DNA from: Leptidea sinapis
Lineage: Eukaryota; Arthropoda; Insecta; Lepidoptera; Pieridae
NCBI RefSeq assembly: GCF_905404315.1
Contig: NC_066269.1
Coordinates: forward strand, 4,588,001 to 4,652,000
Length of the DNA stretch: 64,000 nucleotides
Reading direction: 5' to 3'
Below the pieces are notes generated by a model. The model saw nothing but the letters and a program-made list of their open reading frames with translations. It was not told where the DNA came from and did not search any database. Positions 58,301-64,000 of the stretch are shown here, one piece after another; the first letter of the stretch is position 1; each line of letters opens with the position of its first letter. The position numbers and the translations under genes are program-made.

Positions 58301-61300
58301 TGTTTGTGTTTGTGTCTGTTTGTGGAGTGTGTTTGTGATTGTGTAAGTAGTGTATGTCAGTCCGTCAGTCAGTCCGTGTGTGAGTGAGTGTAGTGAAGCG
58401 ATTACAGGACGAGGACTAACGTCTCGTCGGGTATCAAAACAATGTGTGGTGTATCTAGGGTGCGGGCCGCTGGCCATCGTTAGAGTGACGAGTGCCAGTG
58501 GTTTGCGGTGGTTGACCGCGCCTACGCCTGCGAAGGCGGTGTGTGCGTGTCTGTGTCGGTGTTTGTGTGGGTGTCGCGTTCGCGATGGTGATGTCGTTAT
58601 CCGGGTCTACCGTTACGTGTCTGGGACGTCTTATTGGGTTGAGACTATGGTGAAGGGGTTCTAGGTCGCGGTGAAGGTCAACGTTTCGGATGAACCACGG
58701 GGCTCCGGTTGCCATGCGCGTGAATTTATTTTGAACTACTTGCAAACGACGTAAGAAGCTCGGTCGGGTGTGCTCGAAAACGACGCTTGCGTATGACAGT
58801 ATGGGCCGTACGATGGTTTTGTACAGCGTCACTTTGTGTTTGAGCGGAAGTTTGCTTCGCCCACACACAAGTGGATAAAGGACAAATCGGGCTCTATTGC
58901 ATACCGTATCAATATGTTTCTTGAAGTTCATATTGCTGTTGAACGTGACTCCTAAGTATTTGTAATCCTTCACCCACGGTATGGGTGTTTCATACTGTTT
59001 AATAACGTCAGTCGGTTGTTTTTTAGCGCGGATGCTATCGCGTTACCGAAGAGTACCGCTGCACTCTTGGTGGGGTTCACTTCAATCCGCCATTTTCTGA
59101 ACCAGTTGCCTAGTTCATCGACGGCGGCTTGAAGCACTTTAATGTTCTTGCTCAAGGTTGAGCGAGCTGGACACTCGGAAACTTGGGAATGTTGCTCGTG
59201 AAGAGCGAGAAAAGAGTGGGAGAGAGGACCGAACCCTGTGGCACGCCGGACCTGATGGGTCTGGGTGAGGATAGGGTGCCCTCTACTCGATATCGGAAGG
59301 AGCGATCAGTAAGGTAGGCTCGAATGATGCGCACGAGCCTGTCTGGCACTCCCAGTTGATACAGCTTGAATACTAAGCCGTTGTGCCATACCTTGTCGAA
59401 GGCCTTCGCGACATCGAAAAACACGGCTGCCGACTCCAGTGTCGATCGTGCGGGTTGTATTTATAGGACCCGGCGCACGTGCTCGTGTTTTCAATTCATG
59501 TTGTTTTTACAATAATTTCACATCACAATGTAATAAAAATAGTAAAACTAAATTATTCTCGTTTTTATAATAGGTGTATTGTAGTATTTGCGCCGATAAA
59601 TATTGTATTAAAAAGAGCGCAAAAAAAAAAAGGTGGGAGAGTTTCTTGCGCTTATTCTTTTCTCTCGAAATAAAAATGACATCAAAAAGAATTCTGAAGG
59701 AATCAATTTTGAGAAAATAAATGCCTTTTATGCCTTGTTTGTCTTCTTCTTCCATCAAAAAGGAATTTTGAATATTTTAATTTATTTACTTCATACAAAT
59801 AAAAATAACTATATTGTTTTAAAAGTTACAGACTGTTAAGATAGCAGTTTAAAATTTATAAAAAGAGTTAATTATGGAAATTAACAAAAAGTAAATAAGA
59901 CATTGTTAGTTGATAATAAAATATAAAACCCAGAAATAACAGCGTCTAGAATGTTAATGCTAAGGATCTTTTTACACGCTTTTTATTAGCTTCACCTGGA
60001 TGTATGTTTGTTTGTAACTTGCTTGATACAGATTTCTACAATGTTCGTAAATATTTTTTTTGCAGGAAACAGCACTGAAATTAGTGAACTGAATGCGACA
60101 TATTATATTTTAGTGACGGGAACACTCGCTTTTGATACCATGTTTTTTGTTAGGTAAGTATTTATTAATATTTCTTGTTATGTAGGTCCGATGTTAAGTT
60201 CCGAGGTTAATTCACAAGGGTTAAACCTGTAGGCGAATCGCAGTGCATTCGAGAAACTTCGCATTTAGTTTGTTTTATCTGAATCAACGGCGTTAAACGT
60301 CTAAACTGCGTTAAACATAATAGAAGCGTATTCCATATGTCAGAAGAATTTAAGCATAATAAGTGTTTGTTTAATTGTGTGTCTTCTACCGCATTTATCA
60401 CGGGGAGTGTTCCGAAGAGCTGTTTAACCTGATTCCTGCCGCCGAATTCCACCTTCGCACGACACGCCACAAGTTAGGATATCATCCTCACCATCTGGAT
60501 GTGTGGCGGTCCTCCACAGTGCGGTTTTCAAGGAGCTTTCTTCCACGTACTACAAAGCTGTGGAATGAGCTTCCTTGTGCGGTGTTTCCGGGACGATACG
60601 ACATGAGTACCTTCAAAAAAAGCGTGTACACCTTCCTTAAAGGCCAGCAACGCTCCTGTGAATCCTCTGGTGTTGCAAGAGAATGTGGGCGGCGGTGATC
60701 ACTTAACAACAGGTGACCCGTACGCTCGTTTGTCCTCCTATTCCATAAAAAAAAAATGATTTTTACTGAGCAGAGGATAATTAATAAAGTTTTCGGGTGA
60801 CTTACCTTTAGGAACAGGGGTGTTTTTGCACCTCTGCGTGAATTACTACGACCCTTATATTATAGCAGCCAATTTTATTTTAATTTAGTGTGAGTTAAGG
60901 CCATGTACAAAAATAGCTATAAGTATTTTTTCGGCAACGTTACGTAGGAACAAAATTCTGATGTAATTCGAAAAGCAATAGTTGTTCTAACTTAAAAGTT
61001 ATAATAATAATAAAACCGACACACTCTTACACACATTATCTTGCCCCAAACTAGGCACAGCCTGTACTATGGATACAAGACAACAATATATTTAATACAA
61101 TACACTTACTTAAACATACATAAATACAAATAAACATCCATGACTCGGAAACAAACATTGATATTCATCATATAAATGATTGCACCTACCGGGAATTGAA
61201 ACCGGACCTCTACCTTAGTTGGCAGTGTCACTAATCACTGGGATATAGGAGTCGTCAATAAATGAAACAGCCACCTGAAGAAGGAATGAGGAAGTTGATT

Positions 61301-61517
61301 GCAGTAGGCTGAATGTATCGATAAAAATGTCTGAAAAACAATCAAGTTATAACTGGACACATTATATTTATGTGATTGTAACTTTCAGCGGCGTATTCAG
61401 TGCCCACCATTTCTTCTACCTGAAGGGTCGGTACACGGTCGAGGAGCTGGTCTCGTGTGGAGGACCTTGCGGACAGGCGCTGCAAGTTATTTGCTTCATC
61501 ACTAATAGGGCCATACG
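40372..61517 (+). CDS. NRF-6-like (nose resistant to fluoxetine) membrane acyltransferase, first seven coding exons
   Basis: Exons 40372-40663, 50285-50370, 52086-52188, 54746-54885, 56552-57332, 60066-60153 and 61389-61517; GT-AG with phases 1,0,1,0,1,2,2, all matching. The start is the ATG of MNFKFQYIIIFLSLVSG, a signal peptide. Residues ~45-290 are the luminal NRF domain: IADASGRYKSG, WLGSKEQCLKL, LPPYTVAYSTVHLQLN, LGVCLPQSCAAEDI. A membrane segment at ~268-291 follows, then a cytosolic loop with a Cys cluster. The acyltransferase-3 domain begins near HAIKNITILWIIFVHT and continues through FDTMFFVSGVFSAHHFFYLK. The remaining transmembrane part lies beyond the window, so the 3' end is partial. 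In worms NRF-6 affects uptake or transport of lipophilic molecules; the substrate here is unknown. The 9.6-kb first intron contains a whole Harbinger element and intron 3 a jockey LINE. Confidence 0.9.
40664..41479. other. start of NRF intron 1, nothing recognised
   Basis: AT-rich; no repeat or exon supported. Confidence 0.4.
41480..41640. repeat. dispersed repeat shared with 18881-19050
   Basis: ctagatagactgtgataggt, ttacacctctatttgaac, and cgcgagtataagacgcattt align with that copy in the same direction. Confidence 0.55.
41745..42060 (+). mobile_element. LINE B 3' end
   Basis: Plus strand from ccgaagagctgtttaacctc to a ccataaaaaaaaaga tail; it contains TKLWNELPC-type coding with small deletions relative to 60395-60758. 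Confidence 0.8.
42600..42765 (+). mobile_element. LINE 3' tail of another family
   Basis: agtttcttgctacttctcat, aataaactgattttgatttg and a (atttg)n tail are typical of a LINE 3' UTR end. No coding is seen. Confidence 0.5.
42781..43305. repeat. interspersed repeat with cgagtcggactcg end
   Basis: It starts gaaaagtgcgagtcggactcg less one base and ends gtttagttggctactgtacc ctaaaaa. It contains gtgacgtacgcacggacaga. I associate this pattern with a repeat widespread in moths but cannot name it; no protein is seen. Confidence 0.5.
43348..43564 (-). mobile_element. Helitron copy with internal deletion
   Basis: Minus strand starts TCTATATGCTGCTAAATT and ends CGTCTGTCGGGTCAGCTAG. Relative to 16535-16908 about 130 bp next to the 5' end are gone while the terminal TCTAT is retained. 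Confidence 0.65.
43565..44290. other. NRF intron 1, nothing recognised
   Basis: No supported feature; short open frames lack family resemblance. Confidence 0.4.
44295..44430 (-). mobile_element. jockey A 3'-end fragment
   Basis: Antisense of the 3' UTR: aattcaaattcaaatatttt, aaaactaccacccattcaaa, cctcagacctgagaagaatg. Confidence 0.75.
44961..47273 (+). CDS. Harbinger transposase (HARBI1-like DDE nuclease)
   Basis: Exons 44961-45259 and 46394-47273 (donor AAG|GTAACT, acceptor TTTTCAG|AT, phase 2) give 392 codons plus stop with no lesion. The N-terminal exon has FRMSVSSFECLLKSL and ends GITLR, joining YLGSGNSITDLHFKFK of the helical region. The DDE_4 core has VGAIDGKHI (first Asp), VFVGDEAFGL (second Asp) and YVECAFGIMANKWRI (Glu), with 36 residues between the second Asp and the Glu. 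In the family the nuclease cuts the terminal repeats and needs the Myb/MADF partner for nuclear import and DNA binding. The partner here is on the opposite strand, with its last exon inside this gene's intron. The frame looks competent, so the insertion may be young. Confidence 0.95.
45321..45444 (+). repeat. 62-bp tandem duplication inside Harbinger
   Basis: gtaatcaactcacaaataat ... ttatttaagaga occurs at 45321-45382 and again, identical by eye, at 45383-45444. It lies just past the stop codon of the MADF gene (its 3' UTR) and within the transposase intron. Confidence 0.85.
45460..47728 (-). CDS. Harbinger accessory MADF/BESS DNA-binding protein, with one-base frameshift in exon 1
   Basis: Minus strand, exons 47728-47541 and 46073-45460; donor GTTG|GTGAGT and acceptor TTTGCAG|GT fit in phase 1. 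Exon 1 starts MNTIEEIDIDYLITLIQERE, then IIWDKSNVDF, and resumes in another frame as NLKTKAWEDISKVLFPDYE. Exon 2 continues NDLIKKWRSVKDNYFRYSKK. Together this is a MADF domain (W...W...W pattern). Near the C-terminus HMSFFRAILPSIQEF resembles a BESS motif. The reading frame breaks at an A-run, 47633-47642 (TTTTAAAAAATAA on the coding strand); one extra base brings in a TAA. This may be a true mutation or a homopolymer error in the assembly. The family role is binding the element ends and importing the transposase. It was probably intact very recently. Confidence 0.85.
46167..46294. repeat. 128-bp imperfect hairpin before transposase exon 2
   Basis: ctatgtgaccgactctggaa...acagctgttacata is inverted as tatgcaacagctgct...ggttacatag. 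Arms of ~50 bp, imperfect. It lies ~100 bp upstream of the acceptor at 46393 and inside the MADF intron. Confidence 0.7.
47283..47499. repeat. 45-bp-arm hairpin directly after the transposase stop codon
   Basis: Arms 47283-47327 and 47455-47499 are complementary at 44 of 45 positions (gagggttttcaagattttct ... ccgcgatcagta). The loop is 127 bp. It starts 10 bp after the transposase stop and ends 41 bp before MADF exon 1, inside the MADF intron. The flanking tta/tta may be a nested MITE duplication. Confidence 0.8.
48357..48635 (-). repeat. Repeat L copy
   Basis: Antisense from ggctcctttgcaccggatgc to actgaacgtcctgcccgtca. The hairpin is damaged (one arm missing). Confidence 0.75.
48636..49514. 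other. NRF intron 1, nothing firmly recognised
   Basis: A weak resemblance of 48810-48845 (ctcttacccgtttctcccct) to the end of LINE C is the only signal. Confidence 0.35.
49515..49860 (-). mobile_element. LINE B 3' end
   Basis: Antisense frame 49565-49762 reads WRSSTVRFSRSFLPRTTKLW then NELPCAVFPGRYDMGTFKKS. It starts with the tttttttatgg tail in antisense and ends at cagctcttcggaacac. Confidence 0.85.
49975..50165 (+). mobile_element. LINE C 3' end
   Basis: Plus strand: tctttgtggaatcaattatc, gaccttcaagaaaaggccgg, cttgacacctgatgttgcgg, then the cttttgccccctcttattt end ~115 bp before NRF exon 2. Confidence 0.7.
50371..51719. other. NRF intron 2, mostly unassigned
   Basis: AT-rich; the open stretch at 50541-50762 shows no family resemblance. 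Confidence 0.4.
51720..51965 (-). pseudogene. Ty3/gypsy-type aspartic protease fragment
   Basis: Minus frame reads TETLVIEALINGKSCRFTL then DTGSSRTVV, the active-site DTGS motif and flap side of retropepsins, preceded by SHIYLYVAKNERKPHGS. Only about 80 codons are left and no integrase, RT or LTR was found nearby. It lies in NRF intron 2, antisense to the gene. Confidence 0.6.
52279..52325 (-). mobile_element. Helitron 3' tip, second subfamily
   Basis: ctagctgacctggcaaacgt followed by tgttttgccatataaa, as at 36988; the rest of the element was lost at or before the LINE insertion. Confidence 0.6.
52330..53790 (+). mobile_element. jockey A LINE, 5'-truncated with open reverse transcriptase frame
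   Basis: The frame is open from the 5' break to the stop at 53578 (~415 codons). It carries RT motifs: IFCDLSKAFDCVQHSTLVRK (motif A), GVPQGSILGPFLFLIYIND (motif B), VLFADDTSLIF (motif C, active site) and FLGITLDSKLQWGPHI. The tail domain includes LWGNAADINTIFVLQKRAIH. The endonuclease and first RT motifs are missing. The 3' UTR ends in tttgaataaaaatatttgaa and (tttgaa)n. It is the best copy of this family in the window and sits in NRF intron 3 in the sense direction. Confidence 0.9.
54095..54240 (+). mobile_element. LINE C 3' end, first part (split)
   Basis: accctcatcatggtgacgtc, cacagagccactttgtggaa, gaaccggtacgaccca. The family continues at 54691 (agctggcaacacatctcttg) after the inserted RTE fragment. 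A cleaner copy is at 55255-55512. Confidence 0.7.
54241..54690 (-). mobile_element. RTE-like LINE 3' end nested in LINE C
   Basis: It begins with an antisense tail attattatcatcatcatttc, then cacagctggacaaaggcctc, ctgccccaacagccatctgt and gccacttcagtttcgcaacc. These are the antisense of the conserved RTE C-terminus (GHLARRTDGRW-type). Open frames here are in the wrong direction and are not genes. Confidence 0.7.
54935..55111. repeat. inverted repeat ~50 bp past NRF exon 4
   Basis: ttatccaaatgtttcgagtt...gagtgttaattt and its reverse complement aaaattaacactc...catttggataa enclose the cctcgtgtagctgcaaaaca block also found at 17265. Confidence 0.75.
55255..55512 (+). mobile_element. LINE C 3' end
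   Basis: The plus frame reads TATLWNQLPAAVFPNRYDFG then TFKKRAYSHLKGQQRISWHL, the C-terminus of a LINE RT ORF. It ends at ttgccccctcttatatagaa. Confidence 0.8.
55513..56189. other. NRF intron 4, nothing recognised
   Basis: No supported feature. Confidence 0.4.
56190..56440. repeat. inverted pair of tRNA-like sequences, best-preserved copy
   Basis: Left half (minus strand): cggttagctcagttggttag (A box) and ggttcgaatcccgc (B box), ending atcgttc. Right half (plus strand): the same 3' portion, cacggaacgccggaggtcgt then gttcgaatcccgcatcgttc. The outer arms aaatttgaaacacaaaattt and complement pair. Cove-like stems are plausible only for the left half. It lies 110 bp before NRF exon 5. Confidence 0.75.
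57470..57560 (+). mobile_element. LINE B tail fragment
   Basis: gtcagcaacgctactgtgat, tcctctggtgtgacaagaga, ggtggtcacataccatcagg. Confidence 0.6.
57800..59440 (-). mobile_element. jockey B LINE, defective 3' half, GC-rich
   Basis: Minus frames in order: FFDVAKAFDKVWHNGLVFKL and SGVPQGSVLSPTLFSLF (RT motifs A and B, 59424-59152), LGNWFRKWRIEVNPTKSAAV (59155-58970), YKYLGVTFNSNMNFKKHI to NKFTRMATGAPWFIRNVDLH (58973-58600). Between the first two blocks the sequence that should carry the (Y/F)ADD active site is absent, and a further frameshift lies near 59005. The 3' UTR (about 58100-58450) is TG-rich. It is a dead copy in NRF intron 5, antisense to the gene. Confidence 0.85.
59441..60065. other. 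end of NRF intron 5, nothing recognised
   Basis: AT-rich; open frames are low-complexity. Confidence 0.4.
60395..60758 (+). mobile_element. LINE B 3' end, open C-terminal frame
   Basis: The plus frame from 60375 reads CVFYRIYHGECSEELFNLIP, then FHLRTTRHKLGYHPHHLDVW, SRSFLPRTTKLWNELPC and FKKSVYTFLKGQQRSCESSG without a stop until 60698. An a-rich tail follows at ~60748. Best-preserved 3' end of this family. Confidence 0.85.
61015..61250 (-). mobile_element. tRNA-headed SINE, unbroken copy
   Basis: Antisense order: (taa)n tail, cttgccccaaactaggcaca, ctatggatacaagacaacaa, tttaatacaatacacttact, tccatgactcggaaacaaac, then the tRNA-like head ending cactaatcactggg. It spans the site where the 19262/22056 copy is broken by Tigger. 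Confidence 0.75.
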
Positions 61518-61584
61518 GTGAATTTATGGTTTTGTTTTTATTATACTGTTTAATTATTTATTCTTACCAATAGTATTTACATGC

Positions 61585-61875
61585 AGTGGGAGGCTCCTTT
61601 GCAAAGGATGGCGGCTATGTTATGGATACTGCAACGGCCGTCAAGCAGCTATGTGTAAGCATTATTGAGTTTTGGTCCTAAGGGCGCTGTAGCTAGTGAA
61701 ATTACTGGGAAAATGACACTAAACATTTTATGTCTCAAGGTGACGAGCGCAATTGTAGTGCCGCTCAGATTAGTTTGTGTTATTTCCAGAATCGTGAGCA
61801 GCACTGCATTGTAATGGTCAGGGCGTATCAATTACCATCAGCTGAATGTCCTGCTCGTCTCGTCCCTTACTGTCA
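61585..61875 (-). repeat. Repeat L copy
   Basis: Antisense from gggaggctcctttgcaaagg to gctgaatgtcctgctcgtct, with both hairpin arms present. Confidence 0.8.
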
Positions 61876-62271
61876 TAAATAAAATACGGTTTTTTAAGAA
61901 TATTGCTATCTAAGTGTGTTGCAGCCGATCCAAACTAGAGATGTTATTTGGATCTTCAGAATCCAGAACAGCAGAGGCGTACTTCTCGCGCCATTAACAT
62001 TTTTTTAAAGCTTTATTTATACCAACTCTAATAATTAAGCAATTCGATTAATACTGAGAAATATAAATAACAGAGGAGGATCCCATTCTCCTACATCTTC
62101 TACTATTTCAGGCATTAAATTAATTTATGTTAACGTTGAATTTAACCATTAATAATATATGTAACCTCAATTCATTTCCACCTATTACTTCGCATAGCCA
62201 TGACTAGATGACGCTAGTACTCGTACAGGAATATACAATAGTTTTAAAACACGCTATTGGTATTTATTGTA
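61876..62271. other. NRF intron 7, nothing recognised
   Basis: No supported feature. Confidence 0.4.
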
Positions 62272-62310
62272 AACTAGCTGAACCGGCAAACGTTGTTTTG
62301 CCATATAAAG
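62272..62310 (-). mobile_element. Helitron 3' tip, second subfamily
   Basis: aactagctgaaccggcaaac then gttgttttgccatataaag, ending abruptly at the GC-rich jockey start. Confidence 0.6.
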
Positions 62311-64000
62311 GTCGGATTTCGGTGGGCTGGCACGCCAGCACCTCCGCTTGGGCCGCGCCTAAAGGCAAGGCAAAAAAAAAAAGAAAAAAAAAATAAAAAA
62401 AAAAAACAGCATGCCACCACCAATCCTGCCGCTGATGTCACAGCGACGCGCGACTCGACCGCGCCCACTTCGACGTAAGGTTTTTGTGCGGTCGGCAATC
62501 TCCGGCCTTGAGGCCGGGCTGGACGAAATGATAGCGTCCGGCCAAGCCACCCTCGCTGCTGGCGCAACGAGGCGCCCCGAAGCCGCTCAAGCGGGTCCTT
62601 CAACGGGAGCCGGTGAAGCGACCTTCGCAGCGAGTCCGCTGACGCCGTCACCGGCTCCATCCATGGAATCGTTACCGTCCATCGTCCGACCAGCAACGCC
62701 CAGGCGACGACTGATGCCCACGACTGCCGCTACGCCTATTCCTGCCGTACGCACGGCGACGCCTGCAACGGCGAATCATACCGCGCAAGCGCCTCAGCCA
62801 CGATATCCCGCCACGCAGCCAGGTATTCCCGTGGGGCGTTTCCCTTCGCCTCCTCATAGAGGAGAACACAAAACCTCGGCACTAACACCACCGAGTATGC
62901 CGACCCTGTCGCCAGGCTCTCCGATGGAGACCGCGACAAGCCCAACATACGCGGCTACTACCGCGTCCAAAAAGACGCCGACGACGGGCGACGTCACCGC
63001 ATCCGCCGCCTCCGTCACCGCTACCGCTGCGACCGCCGCCACCACCTCAGCCACTCCGACATCCAAAGCGACCAGTCGCTACCCACCGCTGATTGTGGAG
63101 GTGCTTCCCGACTGGCCGACGCATTTCCGGGAGCTCAAAAAGCTACTCGGCCACACACCTAACGGACGCCCGTTTGGCAAAGGCGTCCGCTTCATCCCCA
63201 AGTCGGACCAGGAGTTCCGCCACATCCAGCGCTACCTCACGCAGCTGGAAAGTGTCGCTGGAATCTCCTGGTTCTGCTACTCGCTCCCCGCGGAGAGGAG
63301 CGCTAAGGTAGCAATACGGGGCCTGCCGGCAAACACAGAGCCGGCACAAGTGGACGCGGAGCTGCGTGAGCTCGGATACGTCCCGGAGCACGTGCGCACG
63401 ATCCCCGCGCGCCCAGGCAGACCGGGATGTCTGATGTTCGTGCAACTCCAGCGTACGCCAAATCTCATCCCGGGTATGTATGAGGTGCACGAGCTCCTCT
63501 GTATGCCCGGGATCACCATCGAGGCGTGGCGCGGCAAAAAGGGACCAGCGCAGTGCCATCGCTGCCAGCAGTTTCGGCACTCCTCGCACAACTGCCACCG
63601 GCCCATTGCCTGTGTGCGGTGTGGGGACAACCATCCTGCACGAGAGTGCCAGCGCCCCAGGGAGGACCCGCCGACTTGCGCCAACTGCGGTGGCGCGCAC
63701 ACGGCGAACAACGCAAACTGCCCGGTGTTCCGCTAAGAGACGCGCAACCGCCGGGCGGGCACCATCGCACGCACCGACTCAACAGCGCACGCGTATCCTC
63801 CCACTGCCCACGCATTAGAGGCCGACGCGCCCGGCTCGCTCATGGCTGCCGTCAACCAGCCACGGCAACCGGTTAAACGCCGACGCAAACTGCGACACGC
63901 GCTGCTACGCCCGCCACACTGCAGCCTACCCAGCTTAGTACGAAATCGTCCAAGCCCACCGTGGTCGCCGCCCCCGCAGGGGGGACGAAGGCGAAGCGAG
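62311..64000 (+). mobile_element. jockey B LINE, 5' UTR and ORF1 (runs off the window)
   Basis: An abrupt change to GC-rich DNA at gtcggatttcggtgggctgg marks the 5' end. A ~100-bp UTR with a poly-A/G tract (62371-62405) precedes ORF1. If complete, ORF2 (endonuclease-RT) lies to the right of the window. It is in sense with the NRF gene, downstream of its exon 7. Confidence 0.8.
62411..63736 (+). CDS. jockey ORF1 gag-like protein with three CCHC zinc knuckles
   Basis: 441 codons from ATG at 62411. Residues 1-220 are low-complexity A/T/P-rich. From ~221 (PPLIVEVLPDWPTHFRELKK) to ~370 comes the pre-knuckle RNA-binding region of jockey gag-like proteins (FYSLP-type block, VAIRGLPANTEPAQVDAELR, MFVQLQRTPNLI). 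Knuckles: 382-395 CX2CX4HX4C, 401-413 CX2CX3HX4C, 423-437 CX2CX3HX6C. The product packages LINE RNA. The frame stops at TAA right after NCPVFR, but the same frame then stays open to the end of the window (ETRNRRAGTIA...). The TAA may therefore be a nonsense change rather than the natural end. High GC and codon use unlike the host exons are typical of this LINE family. Confidence 0.88.
   Translation: MPPPILPLMSQRRATRPRPLRRKVFVRSAISGLEAGLDEMIASGQATLAAGATRRPEAAQAGPSTGAGEATFAASPLTPSPAPSMESLPSIVRPATPRRRLMPTTAATPIPAVRTATPATANHTAQAPQPRYPATQPGIPVGRFPSPPHRGEHKTSALTPPSMPTLSPGSPMETATSPTYAATTASKKTPTTGDVTASAASVTATAATAATTSATPTSKATSRYPPLIVEVLPDWPTHFRELKKLLGHTPNGRPFGKGVRFIPKSDQEFRHIQRYLTQLESVAGISWFCYSLPAERSAKVAIRGLPANTEPAQVDAELRELGYVPEHVRTIPARPGRPGCLMFVQLQRTPNLIPGMYEVHELLCMPGITIEAWRGKKGPAQCHRCQQFRHSSHNCHRPIACVRCGDNHPARECQRPREDPPTCANCGGAHTANNANCPVFR

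Noticed and set aside
58106..58477. Thr/His-rich open frame on the minus strand
   Set aside because: It is the translation of a TG-rich simple tract in the LINE 3' end.
62274..63876. Bacterial contamination or a host gene, because of high GC and many long open frames
   Set aside because: The 62411-63736 frame has the three CCHC knuckles and pre-knuckle region of jockey ORF1; the others are shadows.

Overview
This window looks like nuclear DNA of an insect, most probably a moth or butterfly (Lepidoptera). The reasons are short host exons with GT-AG introns, AT-rich non-coding sequence, and a dense, nested load of jockey/CR1-like LINEs, RTE-like LINEs, Helitrons, a tRNA-headed SINE, mariner, Tigger and Harbinger elements. 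The order is inferred from protein resemblance and repeat style; no search was run. There are no bacterial operons, CRISPR arrays or rRNA genes.

Four host genes can be built exon by exon with matching splice phases. (1) 1119-6988 (+): the kinase half of Raf; its 5' exons lie before the window. (2) 23812-27044 (-): a 309-codon lysine-rich protein with one RRM (called RRM-A here). (3) 30133-38375 (+): a 364-codon nucleolin-like protein with an acidic N-terminus, two RRMs and an RGG tail (RRM-B). RRM-A and RRM-B are head to head and share intron positions and phases in their RRMs, so they look like divergently transcribed paralogues. (4) 40372-61517 (+): the first seven coding exons of a nose-resistant-to-fluoxetine (NRF-6-like) membrane acyltransferase, running off the right end.

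The rest is mobile DNA. 1-8.7 kb holds the Raf introns and flank, with mariner debris, MITEs and LINE pieces. 8.7-23.8 kb is gene-free: Helitrons, LINEs, and a 2622-bp Tigger element that sits inside a tRNA-headed SINE and is itself interrupted by a 368-bp ORF1-only retroelement. The 9.6-kb first intron of the NRF gene holds a complete Harbinger element (44778-48027, TTA target duplication). Its transposase and MADF genes are on opposite strands, and each gene's second exon lies in the other's intron. 50-64 kb holds NRF exons 2-7, split by jockey and RTE LINEs, a Ty3/gypsy protease remnant and tRNA-like inverted repeats. It ends in the GC-rich 5' end of a jockey element (ORF1 with three zinc knuckles).

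Family labels used below are mine. 'Repeat L' is an approximately 300-bp dispersed repeat with an internal GCCGCTCAGGATT/AATTCTGAGCGGC hairpin (ten copies). 'LINE B' and 'LINE C' are LINEs known here mainly from their 3' ends. 'Jockey A' is the FADD-containing LINE at 52330-53790. 'Jockey B' is the GC-rich jockey at 57800-59440 and 62311-64000. Boundaries of degraded repeats are good to about 10-30 bp.
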